Assembly (NCBI RefSeq): GCF_020873875.1
Contig: NZ_JAHWGU010000051.1
Coordinates: 1-40,580, forward strand
Direction of reading: 5' to 3'
DNA: 40,580 bases
Origin: Actinoplanes sp. DH11
GTDB taxonomy: Bacteria > Actinomycetota > Actinomycetes > Mycobacteriales > Micromonosporaceae
The position numbers were made by a program, and so were the translations under genes. The notes under the pieces were generated by a model. That model saw nothing but the letters and a program-made list of their open reading frames with translations, was not told the DNA's origin and did not search any database. Shown here piece by piece: positions 31,652-39,872 of this stretch (position 1 is the stretch's first letter; every line of letters starts with the position of its first letter).

Positions 31652-31710
31652 CAAGACCTCCTGCCACGGAGAGACCGTGGCCGTTCAGCCCACAGGAGGT
31701 GAATGTCTTG
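31652..31710 (+). promoter_or_regulatory. S6:S18-binding leader RNA (rpsF autoregulation)
   Basis: An outer stem pairs ACCTCCTG (31656-31663) with CAGGAGGT (31693-31700), which contains the rpsF ribosome binding site. Directly inside is a hairpin CCACGG (31664-31669) / CCGTGG (31675-31680), and the 3' bulge begins with CCG (31681-31683). A stem, a hairpin and a CCG bulge between them is the published S6:S18 leader motif that lets the S6:S18 complex repress its own operon. CAAG (31652-31655) can also pair with CTTG (31707-31710), covering the TTG start codon. Confidence 0.8.
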
Positions 31711-31998
31711 CGTCATTACGAACTCATGGTGATCCTCGACCCTTCGCTCGAGGAGCGCACCGTCGCCCCGTCGCTCGACCAGTACCTGAACGTCATCAGG
31801 ACCGCGGGTGGCTCGGTGGAGAAGCTCGACGTCTGGGGCCGTCGCCGGCTCTCGTTTGAGATCAACAAGAAGGCCGAGGGCATCTACGCCGTCGTCGACC
31901 TTCAGGCGACCCCCGAGGCCGTGGCCGAGCTGGACCGTCAGCTCCGGCTCAACGAGTCCATCCTGCGTACCAAGGTCATCCGTCCCGAGACCCGCTGA
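31708..31998 (+). CDS. rpsF: Ribosomal protein S6
   Basis: A 96-residue small-subunit protein that pairs with S18 on 16S rRNA. Sequence features: RHYELMVILDPSLEERTVAPSL split by the first strand, the GGSVEKLDVWGRRRLSFEI strand pair, and NESILRTKVIR near the end; no poly-Glu tail. The start is TTG at 31708, seven bases after AGGAGGT (31694-31700); an ATG at 31703 is out of frame. It is the first gene of rpsF-ssb-rpsR-rplI. Confidence 0.96.
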   Translation: MRHYELMVILDPSLEERTVAPSLDQYLNVIRTAGGSVEKLDVWGRRRLSFEINKKAEGIYAVVDLQATPEAVAELDRQLRLNESILRTKVIRPETR

Positions 31999-32062
31999 GG
32001 CGTTTTTGTCAGAGGGTCCTGAGACCCTTTGCGGCAACGACTGAAAGCGGCGAGGAGAAGTC

Positions 32063-32620
32063 ATGGCAGGAGAAACCACCATCACGGTCATCGGGAACCT
32101 CACCGATGACCCTGAGCTGCGCTTCACCCCGTCGGGTGCGGCGGTCGCCAAGTTCCGCATCGCTTCGACGCCGCGGACCTTGGACCGGCAATCGGGCGAA
32201 TGGAAAGACGGCGAGCCACTCTTCCTCGCGTGCAACATCTGGCGTGACGCTGCCGAGCACGTCGCCGAGTCGCTGCAGCGCGGCGCTCGGGTGATCGTGC
32301 AGGGTCGCCTGCGCCAGAGGTCGTACGAGACGCGTGAGGGCGAGAAGCGCACCGTCTACGAGCTCGAGGTCGACGAGATCGGCCCGTCTCTGCGCTACGC
32401 CACGGCGAAGGTGCAGAAGGCAAGCCGGTCCGGCGGCGGCGGGGGCGGCGGCTTCGGCGCCTCCGGTGGTGGCAACCGGCAGCCCAGTGGGAACACCGGC
32501 GGGGGCGGCGGCGGAAACCGCGACTTCGACGACCCCTGGGCCACGGCTGCGCCCGCCTCCAGTGGTGGCGGCCGCTCCGGCGGCGGCAACTCCTCGTTCG
32601 ACGATGAGCCTCCCTTCTAA
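32063..32620 (+). CDS. ssb: Single-stranded DNA-binding protein
   Basis: A 185-residue SSB. The OB fold (1-110) has TTITVIGNLTDDPELRFT, VAKFRIASTPR and the conserved aromatic FLACNIWRDAAEHVAESL. The linker is Gly-rich (runs of Gly with Asn, Ser) and the end is the acidic DDEPPF tip that docks partner proteins. GAGGAG upstream of the ATG is the ribosome binding site. In the 64-bp gap after rpsF a small hairpin, AGGGTC (32013-32018) / GACCCT (32023-32028), may adjust expression between rpsF and ssb. Confidence 0.96.
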   Translation: MAGETTITVIGNLTDDPELRFTPSGAAVAKFRIASTPRTLDRQSGEWKDGEPLFLACNIWRDAAEHVAESLQRGARVIVQGRLRQRSYETREGEKRTVYELEVDEIGPSLRYATAKVQKASRSGGGGGGGFGASGGGNRQPSGNTGGGGGGNRDFDDPWATAAPASSGGGRSGGGNSSFDDEPPF

Positions 32621-32656
32621 GCCCTCGGGCTTTCTTGAGTTCAGGAGTTAAGAGCA

Positions 32657-32896
32657 ATGGCCAAGGCTGCTGCGCTTCGCAAGCCGAAGAAGAAGGTGAA
32701 CCCGCTCGACAAGGACGGGATCACCTACATCGACTACAAGGACACCGCGCTTCTGCGGAAGTTCATCTCCGACCGCGGCAAGATTCGTGCCCGCCGCGTC
32801 ACCGGTGTGACCTCCCAGCAGCAGCGGCAGATTGCCCGCGCGGTCAAGAACGCCCGTGAGATGGCGCTCCTGCCGTACACGGCTACGGCGCGCTGA
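32657..32896 (+). CDS. rpsR: Ribosomal protein S18, zinc-free type
   Basis: A 79-residue S18, partner of S6 in the 30S platform. The core YIDYKDTALLRKFISDRGK followed by IRARRVTG and AVKNAREMALLPYT is fully conserved. The N-terminal zinc ribbon known in Streptomyces and mycobacterial S18 (CxxC near KKV, and C...H after VTGN) is absent: the protein reads KKKVNPLDKDG and VTGVTSQQQRQ and has no Cys at all. Such C-minus forms do not need zinc and in other actinobacteria are usually extra, Zur-controlled copies; here it is in the main ribosomal operon. Confidence 0.95.
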   Translation: MAKAAALRKPKKKVNPLDKDGITYIDYKDTALLRKFISDRGKIRARRVTGVTSQQQRQIARAVKNAREMALLPYTATAR

Positions 32897-32910
32897 GAGG
32901 GGGCACCGAG

Positions 32911-33360
32911 ATGAAGATCATCCTCACTCAGGAAGTTTCCGGCCTCGGCACCCCCGGCGACATCGTCGAGGTGAAGAACGGTTACGGCCGCAACTACCTG
33001 CTGCCTCAGGGTTTCGCGATCCAGTGGACCAAGGGCGCTGAGAAGCAGGTTGTGGTCATCAAGCGGGCTCGTGAGGCCCGTGAGATCCGTGACCTGGGCC
33101 AGGCCAACGAGGTCAAGGGCCAGCTGGCCGGCCTCAAGGTCACGCTGAGCGCGCGTTCCGGCAACGGCGGGCGTCTGTTCGGCTCGATCACCCCGGCCGA
33201 GATCGTCGACGCGGTCAAGGCCGCCGGCGGTCCGGCTCTCGACCGTCGCCGTCTCGAGCTCCCGGGTCACATCAAGACCACGGGTGCTTACAACGTGTCG
33301 GTCAAGCTGCACCCCGAGGTGACCGCGACGTTCCCGGTGAACGTCGTCGCCGCCAAGTAA
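32911..33360 (+). CDS. rplI: Ribosomal protein L9
   Basis: A 149-residue large-subunit protein. The N-terminal rRNA-binding domain contains the signature GTPGDIVEVKNGYGRNYLLPQG; a long central helix (KRAREAREIRDLGQANEVKGQ split) leads to the C-terminal domain with GRLFGSITPAEIVDAV and HIKTTGAYNVSVKLHPEV. The ATG at 32911 is 14 bp past the rpsR stop, with GAGAGGGGG-like sequence upstream. It is the last gene of the operon, followed by a strong terminator. Confidence 0.96.
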   Translation: MKIILTQEVSGLGTPGDIVEVKNGYGRNYLLPQGFAIQWTKGAEKQVVVIKRAREAREIRDLGQANEVKGQLAGLKVTLSARSGNGGRLFGSITPAEIVDAVKAAGGPALDRRRLELPGHIKTTGAYNVSVKLHPEVTATFPVNVVAAK

Positions 33361-33376
33361 CACACCGCACTGCGAG

Positions 33377-33408
33377 AGCGCGCCGGGCTGTGGCCCGGCG
33401 CGCTTTTT
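33377..33408 (+). terminator. Terminator of the rpsF operon
   Basis: Perfect 12-bp inverted repeat AGCGCGCCGGGC / GCCCGGCGCGCT with loop TGTG, then a run of five T. It ends the rpsF-ssb-rpsR-rplI transcript. Confidence 0.95.
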
Positions 33409-33428
33409 GCTGCCCTCGTCCCGGGCGG

Positions 33429-36400
33429 CTAGCTCAGGCTGTTGCCGGTGATGGCGGAACTCAGGACGGTGGCCAGGCCGCCACCCACGACTGCCGCGGC
33501 CAGGCCCACGCTTGCGGCCTTCCAGGCGCTGGTGGCCCAGCGCAGGCCGATCGCGACCACGATGCTCAGCGCCAGCGAGATGGCGAACTCCGGTGCGGCG
33601 TCGGCGAGCGTCTCCAGGGCATGGTTCCGCTGACCGCTGTTGAGCAGGAACATGCCGACGACGAAGAGGACGACGGGTACGCCGTACCACACCACCGTGT
33701 AACCGACAGCCGCAAGTGGCCCACCGGCAGCCTGCTCGTCCTCCTCGTCGTCGTCCGGGTCGAGCAGGTCGGTGCCGCCGCTCGCGACGAGGCCCGTGGT
33801 GACCGGCCGCCGTTCGTAGGAGCCGGTGCCCTGGAACGCGCCGGTGCTGCGCCGGGGCGGCCACGAGGTGTCGACGTCGGCTTCCGGGCCTGCCGATGCC
33901 CAGGACGGCGTGTCCGGGCCGGGCCGGGCGGCGGTGCCAGTTCGTGCTTCGGTACCGATTCGTGTGCCGGTACCGGTTTGCGTGGCCGGGCCGGGCCGGC
34001 CGGATGTGCCGGCGTCGTCCGGGGCTGTCGAGATGACCGAGGTGGCGCTCAGGGCCAGATTCGACGATCCGGTGACCGTTGCGGACCCGCTGGGCCGAAA
34101 GGGGGGAAAGTCCGACGTGTCGTAGCGGCGGGACTCGCCCTCCGCGAGGTCACTCTGCTGCGCGAGTGACTGGCGCCAGTCGGTCTCACCACCCTGCCCG
34201 GCGCCGTCGCGGTACCCAGGTCCACCCCGGCGACCGGCACGCTCCGTGGCGAGCCAGTCGGCGGGGTCGGTGCTCACGCCGTACGCGCCACCGGCCGGCG
34301 GCTCGTCACGACTGTCGCTGCCGGCGTCCGAACCGTATCCGGGAGCGCCCGGCCGGCGCGGCGTTCCGCCCAGCGGGTCCGGCCAGGCCGCACCACCCGC
34401 GGTCAGCTCGCCGGATCCGTACGCCGGTTTGCGCTGTTCCCCGCCCCGATAGGCATCAGGCACCCCGGATGCCGGTCGCGCGGCACCTTGCCAGGGTGCG
34501 GCCGGATCGAGGTCGGCCGTGCCGTAGCCCGGGTTCCGTCCGTCATCCCAGGTCCCCTGAGCGGATCGGCTCGCCGCATCACGCGCGCCGCCGTCCCACG
34601 AGCCGGCGGGCAGTTCGCGGGCACCGCCGTAGCCGGGCCGGCGGCCCTCGTCGCCCATCGGGTCCGGCCAGGCCGGCCCGCTGACCGGGCGGGCACCCGG
34701 ACCGGCGGGCAGTTCGCGGGCAGCGCCGTAGGTGGGCCGGCGCTCGTCCCCCCGGGAAGGCCCACGAGAGCCGTCGCGCCAGGACGGGCCGCTCGAACCC
34801 TCCTGCCAGGACGGCGTGCTTGGGCTCTCCTGCCGGGCGGGGCCACGCTGGTCGTCAGGACGAGCGCCGGCGCCACCGGGCTCGTCGCGCCAGGCCGCGG
34901 TGCTGCGTGAGGAGTCCTGCCAGGCCGGGGTGCTGCGCGAGGAGTCCTGCCAGGCCGGGGTGCTGCGCGAGGAGTCCTGCCAGGCCGGGGTGCTGCGCGA
35001 GGAGTCCTGCCAGGCCGGGCCGCTCGCGGGGCGGGTCGATCCGCCGCGAGAGGTGTCGGCCCAGGACGGGCTGTCGGCAGCGCTGCGGCGACCGCCGCGG
35101 GAGGCCTCGTCGGGGCGGTCGCCGGCGTCGCGCGAGGACGGCATGCCGCCGGTGGTGTCCCGCCAGGACGGGCCGCTCACCGGTCGGCTGGGATTCCCCC
35201 GGGAGGCGTCCTGCCAGGATGTGCCGCCGTCCGGGTCGCGCCGGGCGGCACGGGAGGCGTCCTGCCACGGAGCGCCGCCCGGTGCCGTGCGCGAGTCGTC
35301 CTGCCAGGCGGGGCCGCGCGAGCCCGTACGCGAGTCGTCCCAGGACTGGCCGCGCCGATCGTCGCGGGGGGTGTTTCCCTCAGCGGGGGCCTCGCGGGAC
35401 CGCTCGTCCCAGGAGTTGCCGGCGGGAAGTGCCCGGGCGGCGCCGTACCCCCGTGCGGAGTCCCGTGCGTCCGGACGTGTCGTGCCCGGCCAGGCCCGGT
35501 CCGGAGCGGGCAGATCGCGGGGGCCCGGGTCGGGGCGGCGATCGGTGCCGGTGCCACGCGGATCGGATCCGAAAGCGCCGGGACCGGCCCCGAAAGCGCC
35601 GTCGTCAGAGTTGCCATGACCAAGACCGGAGCCGGTACCGCCGTAACCGCTACCGCTGTAACCGCGGCCGAAGTCAGAGCTGCCGTAGGAAGCGCCCGAA
35701 GCGGGCATCCCGGACGCCGGTGAGGGCGACGTGGCTCGTGGGGAGCCGCCGGCGGGCAGGGCGCGTGGCGATCCGTAAGGGGACTCGCGGCGCGGTTCCG
35801 GAATCTCCGGTTCGGGTCGCTGCGGACCGCCGGCCGGCAACTCGCGGCGCGGTGGCATCGGGCCCTGACGCCAACCTTCGGCGGAGGTGTCGGCAGGGTC
35901 GGCGCCACGGCGGCGGGCCTGGCGGGAGCCGGGCGGGGCATCGCGAATGTCCGGGTACGACGGCTCGGCGGCGCCCGGGTACGCGTCGGGGTACGGCTGG
36001 CGGGCATCGGGATAGGGCCGACCGGCACCCGGATAGGGCTGAGCAGCGTCGCGACCGGTCTGATCAGGTTCGGACGCGCGGCGGCGACCGCCGGTGGGTG
36101 GTGCGGCGGCGTACCCCTCCTGGCGTGCCCGGCGGCCCGGCGGATCGTCGGATGCCGCCGGTGAGCCGCCGGAGCGGAACCGGCCGGGGTCGCCCTCCGG
36201 TGCCGGGGCGCCGCTCCACGGGACGTCGCCCGGCATTGCGCTGCGCGGGCGACTGCTCGGGACGCTGCTGCTGGTGCGGTCGCTGGGCATGCTGCTGCGC
36301 GGGGCCGGCAGCATGGCCATCCCCCGCGAGCCGCTCTGCGCCGGTTCGTCCGGAACCGCACTTGTCGGCCACGCTGGGCCGGGTGCGTCACTGCTCGGGA

Positions 36401-38030
36401 GCGGACCGCCCGGTACGCCGCCCGCCGGACCGTCCGGAGCAGTGCCACGACCGCGCCGGGACCGGCGGCCGGCCCGGGTGGGTGCGGCGTCGTCGGTGTC
36501 CGGTTCCGGATCATCGCCTTTCATGGCTTCGCGGCGGGCTGCCTCGGCGCGCCAGGCGAGGACGCGCGGATCGTCCTCGGCGCGGCTCCACTGGCCGGTG
36601 TCCGGGTCGCGCGTCCAGTTGCTGGTGTCCGGCTCGGCGGTCCAGGAAGCGGTGTCCTCGCGCCAGTCGGTGGTGCCCTGGTTGTACCGCCGCGGACGTC
36701 CGCCCCGGGCCTGCGTGTCCGAGCGGGGCGCACCGGCCCGGGTGTCCGAGCGCGGTGTACCGGCCTGTGTGTCGGAGCGGGTCGGCTCGGGGCGGTCGTA
36801 CCCGGCGGGACCTGCCGCGTCGGCACGACCCGCGTCGTCCAGGTAGCCGGTGTCGGAGGGCGTCTGCGCGTACTCCACCGGGGTTGTCGCCCGGCGCCCG
36901 CGCCGCGACCCGGACCCTGAAGCGTCGTCCCAGGCTGCGGAAGGTGCGGGCGCACCGAAGGGGGAAATACTTCCGGTGTCGGTGTGGCGGGCCCAGTTGT
37001 CCGATTCTGATCCTGTTGACCAGCCGGTTCCACCGGCGGGTGCGGCGTCCGGCTCGGGGGCGCGGCGGCGGCCGCGGCGAGGACCTTCCTGGTACGCCGC
37101 ATCGCGGCGCCAGGCCGCACGATCGTCCTCCCGGACCAGGTGGCGTGCGTCCTCGGCGGGCGAGGTCTGCCAGCCGGGCGCGTCGGTGCGTTCCCAGCGC
37201 GCCAGGCCGGTGGTGTTCTCACCCGGCGGATCGTCGGCGGCGCGACCGCGCCGGGACGAACCCGGGTCGCCGGCCTGCCAGGCCGGGGTGGAGCCGGACT
37301 GCTGCCACGACGGCGTCGAACCGGACTGCTGCCAGGACGGTGTTGCGGACGATTGCTGCCAGGAGGGAGTGGAGGCGGACGGCTGCTGCCAGGAGGGAGT
37401 GGACGTCGAGGGCTGCTGCCACGAGGGAGTGGACGTGGACGGCTGCTGCCAGGACGGGGTCTGTGTGGAAGGGCGCTGCCAGGACGGGGTCTGCTCGACC
37501 GGCGTGGTGGCCCGGCGCTGCCAGGAGGCGGGCGCGTCGCCGGTCTCCTCCGCCTCGGGGGTGGGCCAGGCGGTACCCGGGATGGCGGCCCGCTCGTCGG
37601 CGAGTTCCTGCTCGGCTTGCCACGCCTCGGTGGTGGATCGCCACACGTGTGAACCGGTCGACGAACGCCACTCGGTGGTCTGCCGCCAGCGCGCGCCGGT
37701 GGCTCGCCACTCGGCGGTCTCGGTGCGCCAGCCGGTGCCTTCCGCCGGTAGGGCGGTGCGGCCGGTGGCGGCGACGTCCGACCAGTGGTTCCCGGTCTGC
37801 TCGACGGCGTGCCCGCCACCGCCGTAGACCTCGAGTTCGGCCTTCTCCGCCCAGTCGTCGGCGCGGCGCTGCCAGGTGAGCGCCTCGTCGCTGGGGGCCA
37901 TGCTGCCGGTGTCGGTGAGTGAGGCCCAGCGGGGTTCAGGCTCGGGTTCGGGCTCACGGGTGGGCCAAGCCTCCGCAGCGCGCCGATCGCGCGACATGCG
38001 GGCGCCGTAGTCCCACTCCCGTTGGTCCAC
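33429..38030 (-). CDS. Giant tryptophan-repeat disordered protein with C-terminal membrane segments
   Basis: A 1,533-residue protein that I cannot assign to any family. About residues 1-1400 are low complexity and predicted disordered: Pro, Ser, Thr, Gly, Arg, Asp with regularly spaced Trp. The first 251 residues hold 23 Trp. Seven TPSWQ units and one TPAWQ occur at about 181-252, and four near-identical TPAWQDSSRS-type units around DNA 34891-35010. Other motifs repeat, such as ARELPAG, PYPDA and SGPAWPDP. An acidic stretch (DPDDDEEDE) precedes three hydrophobic helices at the C terminus. There is no signal peptide and no Cys was noticed. The start is GTG at 38030 or ATG at 37997; neither has a good ribosome binding site. 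It is convergent with rplI and divergent from dnaB. A large cytoplasmic scaffold tethered to the membrane is the inferred picture. Confidence 0.8.
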   Translation of the reverse strand: MDQREWDYGARMSRDRRAAEAWPTREPEPEPEPRWASLTDTGSMAPSDEALTWQRRADDWAEKAELEVYGGGGHAVEQTGNHWSDVAATGRTALPAEGTGWRTETAEWRATGARWRQTTEWRSSTGSHVWRSTTEAWQAEQELADERAAIPGTAWPTPEAEETGDAPASWQRRATTPVEQTPSWQRPSTQTPSWQQPSTSTPSWQQPSTSTPSWQQPSASTPSWQQSSATPSWQQSGSTPSWQQSGSTPAWQAGDPGSSRRGRAADDPPGENTTGLARWERTDAPGWQTSPAEDARHLVREDDRAAWRRDAAYQEGPRRGRRRAPEPDAAPAGGTGWSTGSESDNWARHTDTGSISPFGAPAPSAAWDDASGSGSRRGRRATTPVEYAQTPSDTGYLDDAGRADAAGPAGYDRPEPTRSDTQAGTPRSDTRAGAPRSDTQARGGRPRRYNQGTTDWREDTASWTAEPDTSNWTRDPDTGQWSRAEDDPRVLAWRAEAARREAMKGDDPEPDTDDAAPTRAGRRSRRGRGTAPDGPAGGVPGGPLPSSDAPGPAWPTSAVPDEPAQSGSRGMAMLPAPRSSMPSDRTSSSVPSSRPRSAMPGDVPWSGAPAPEGDPGRFRSGGSPAASDDPPGRRARQEGYAAAPPTGGRRRASEPDQTGRDAAQPYPGAGRPYPDARQPYPDAYPGAAEPSYPDIRDAPPGSRQARRRGADPADTSAEGWRQGPMPPRRELPAGGPQRPEPEIPEPRRESPYGSPRALPAGGSPRATSPSPASGMPASGASYGSSDFGRGYSGSGYGGTGSGLGHGNSDDGAFGAGPGAFGSDPRGTGTDRRPDPGPRDLPAPDRAWPGTTRPDARDSARGYGAARALPAGNSWDERSREAPAEGNTPRDDRRGQSWDDSRTGSRGPAWQDDSRTAPGGAPWQDASRAARRDPDGGTSWQDASRGNPSRPVSGPSWRDTTGGMPSSRDAGDRPDEASRGGRRSAADSPSWADTSRGGSTRPASGPAWQDSSRSTPAWQDSSRSTPAWQDSSRSTPAWQDSSRSTAAWRDEPGGAGARPDDQRGPARQESPSTPSWQEGSSGPSWRDGSRGPSRGDERRPTYGAARELPAGPGARPVSGPAWPDPMGDEGRRPGYGGARELPAGSWDGGARDAASRSAQGTWDDGRNPGYGTADLDPAAPWQGAARPASGVPDAYRGGEQRKPAYGSGELTAGGAAWPDPLGGTPRRPGAPGYGSDAGSDSRDEPPAGGAYGVSTDPADWLATERAGRRGGPGYRDGAGQGGETDWRQSLAQQSDLAEGESRRYDTSDFPPFRPSGSATVTGSSNLALSATSVISTAPDDAGTSGRPGPATQTGTGTRIGTEARTGTAARPGPDTPSWASAGPEADVDTSWPPRRSTGAFQGTGSYERRPVTTGLVASGGTDLLDPDDDEEDEQAAGGPLAAVGYTVVWYGVPVVLFVVGMFLLNSGQRNHALETLADAAPEFAISLALSIVVAIGLRWATSAWKAASVGLAAAVVGGGLATVLSSAITGNSLS
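34891..35010 (-). repeat. 30-bp minisatellite in the Trp-repeat gene
   Basis: Four consecutive 30-bp units beginning CAGGCCG. Units at 34921-34950, 34951-34980 and 34981-35010 are identical and the one at 34891-34920 differs at two bases. Each codes ten residues around AWQDSS. Confidence 0.95.
37278..37490 (-). repeat. 27-30 bp repeats coding TPSWQQ units
   Basis: Eight units coding T-P-S/A-W-Q followed by Q/R-P-S-T/A-S or Q-S-G/S. Five are spaced 30 bp and the rest 27 bp, so the frame is always kept. Units have drifted at synonymous positions, so this array is older than the one at 34891-35010. Confidence 0.9.
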
Positions 38031-38191
38031 GTGGAAAGGGTGACGTGCTCAGGGCCGAACCGCAACGCCTCAGCGCGACGGTTTGCTCACCCCGCACGAT
38101 ATTTCCCCTGATCCGGAACCTTTTCTGCCCTCCACAGGTGGGGACGACAAAACCCCTGCTGAGGTACGGGTACCCGCGCTGTCCCCAGGAG

Positions 38192-38245
38192 TTGTCCACA
38201 TGCTGTGCACAGGGCTACCCACAGGGAGAGGGGGTGCTGTCCACA
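38192..38245 (+). promoter_or_regulatory. DnaA boxes upstream of dnaB
   Basis: TTGTCCACA at 38192-38200 is an exact actinobacterial DnaA box. CTGTCCACA at 38237-38245 has one mismatch. Both lie in the ~400-bp region between divergent genes, about 190-240 bp upstream of the dnaB start. Weaker related sequences, such as CTACCCACA near 38214, are nearby. The rest of the gap (38031-38432) shows no gene. Confidence 0.7.
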
Positions 38246-38432
38246 GGTTGTCCCAAGGCTCGCCCGTCCGCTTGTTGGGCAGGTGGCGGCCGGGTTCGTA
38301 CAGTGGTCCAGCCCCGGGTCCCGAAATTGATCGGAAAGTTCTTCTGAACTGGGCCCGAGGTTCAACCGAAAGTGTCGTACCCAGGTTGTTCGATCAGGGG
38401 CAGCGGGCATGACCGGCGGAAGGAGTCTCCCG

Positions 38433-39872
38433 GTGTCGATCACCGACGACGCAAGGCCGGAGTCTCGTCCGCCGTCTCAGCCGGCCGGCGGCAACTTCAA
38501 GAGCGGTGGCAGCTCCAGCGGTGGCGGTGGCGGCGGTGGCGCCGGCTTCGACAAGGCCCCGCCGCAGGACGTGGCGGCCGAGCAGGGCGTGCTCGGCGGC
38601 ATGCTGCTCTCCAAGGACGCCATCGCCGACGTGGTCGAGATCCTCAAGGTCGGCGACTTCTACCGGCCGGTGCACGCGACGATCTACGACGTCATCCTCG
38701 ATCTGTACGGGCGAGGTGAGCCGGCCGACGCCCTGACCGTGGCGGCGGCGCTCGCCGACTCCGGCGAGCTGCAGCGGATCGGCGGCGTGCCCTACCTGCA
38801 CACCCTCATCGAGAGCGTGCCGACCGCGGCCAACGCCTCCTACTACGCCCGCATCGTCTCGGAGCGCGCCATCCTGCGCCGCCTGGTCGAGGCCGGGACG
38901 AAGATCGTGCAATTGGGGTACGGCACCGGTGGCAACGGTGGCCGCGACGTCGACGACATCGTCGATCTTGCGCAGCAGGCCATCTACGACGTGACCGAGA
39001 AGCGGGTCAGCGAGGACTTCGCAGCCCTCGGCGACATGCTCCAGCCCACCCTCGACGAGATCGAGGCGGTCGGCGCCGCCGGTGGCGTGATGACAGGTGT
39101 GCCGACCGGCTTCCAAGATCTCGACCGCCTGCTCAACGGGCTGCACGCCGGCCAGCTGATCATCGTGGCCGGCCGTCCCGGTCTCGGTAAGTCGACGGTC
39201 AGCATGGACTTCGCCCGCAACGCGGCCATCCAGAGCGGCCACGCGAGTGCCATCTTCTCGCTGGAAATGAGCAAGATCGAGATGGTGATGCGGTTGCTCT
39301 CCGCCGAGGCGCGGGTGCCACTGCACACCCTCCGGTCGGGGCAGCTCTCCGACGACGACTGGACCAAGCTCGCCCGGCGGATGGGCGAGATCAGCCAGGC
39401 GCCGATCTTCGTGGACGACACCCCCAACATGAACCTGATGGAGATCCGGGCCAAGGCGCGACGGCTCAAGCAGCGGCACAACCTGCGGCTGCTTGTGATC
39501 GACTACCTCCAGCTGATGAGTTCGCCGAAGAAGACCGAGAGCCGTCAGCAGGAGGTCTCCGAGCTCTCCCGTGGTCTCAAACTGCTGGCGAAGGAGATCG
39601 AATGCCCGGTGATCGCGGTGAGCCAGCTGAACCGTGGTCCCGAGCAGCGGACCGACAAACGCCCCCAGCTGTCCGACCTGCGTGAGTCCGGCTCCATCGA
39701 GCAGGACGCCGACGTGGTGATCCTGCTGCACCGCGACGACTACTACGACAAGGAGTCCCCGCGCGCCGGCGAGGCCGACTTCATCGTCGCAAAACACCGT
39801 AACGGCCCCACCGACACCGTCACCGTGGCCGCGCAGCTGCACCTGTCGCGTTTCGTGGACATGGCCATCTAG
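38433..39872 (+). CDS. dnaB: Replicative DNA helicase DnaB
   Basis: A 479-residue hexameric helicase that unwinds DNA at the replication fork. After a disordered Gly/Ser-rich N-terminal ~40 residues comes the DnaB N domain (PQDVAAEQGVLGGMLLSKDAI split). The RecA-like domain has Walker A GRPGLGKST, FSLEMSK, Walker B LLVIDYLQLM, AVSQLNRGPEQR and the LRESGSIEQDADVV motif. There is no intein, unlike some mycobacterial dnaB genes. The GTG at 38433 is chosen because AGGAG (38421-38425) lies seven bases upstream; an in-frame ATG at 38409 would add eight residues but has a poorer site. Confidence 0.96.
   Translation: MSITDDARPESRPPSQPAGGNFKSGGSSSGGGGGGGAGFDKAPPQDVAAEQGVLGGMLLSKDAIADVVEILKVGDFYRPVHATIYDVILDLYGRGEPADALTVAAALADSGELQRIGGVPYLHTLIESVPTAANASYYARIVSERAILRRLVEAGTKIVQLGYGTGGNGGRDVDDIVDLAQQAIYDVTEKRVSEDFAALGDMLQPTLDEIEAVGAAGGVMTGVPTGFQDLDRLLNGLHAGQLIIVAGRPGLGKSTVSMDFARNAAIQSGHASAIFSLEMSKIEMVMRLLSAEARVPLHTLRSGQLSDDDWTKLARRMGEISQAPIFVDDTPNMNLMEIRAKARRLKQRHNLRLLVIDYLQLMSSPKKTESRQQEVSELSRGLKLLAKEIECPVIAVSQLNRGPEQRTDKRPQLSDLRESGSIEQDADVVILLHRDDYYDKESPRAGEADFIVAKHRNGPTDTVTVAAQLHLSRFVDMAI

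Noticed and set aside
34820..37879. Plus-strand ORF of 1,019 codons opposite the Trp-repeat gene
   Set aside because: Its product is almost only Arg, Pro, Gly and Ala with no helices. The minus frame has a long continuous frame, regular motifs, acidic patch and membrane helices, so the minus frame was kept.
38022..38035. Possible fifth parS near TCCACGTGGA
   Set aside because: Only the CACGTG centre matches; the TTT/AAA flanks of parS are missing.
38433..39872. Intein in dnaB
   Set aside because: The helicase domain is continuous and of normal length; Walker A is uninterrupted.
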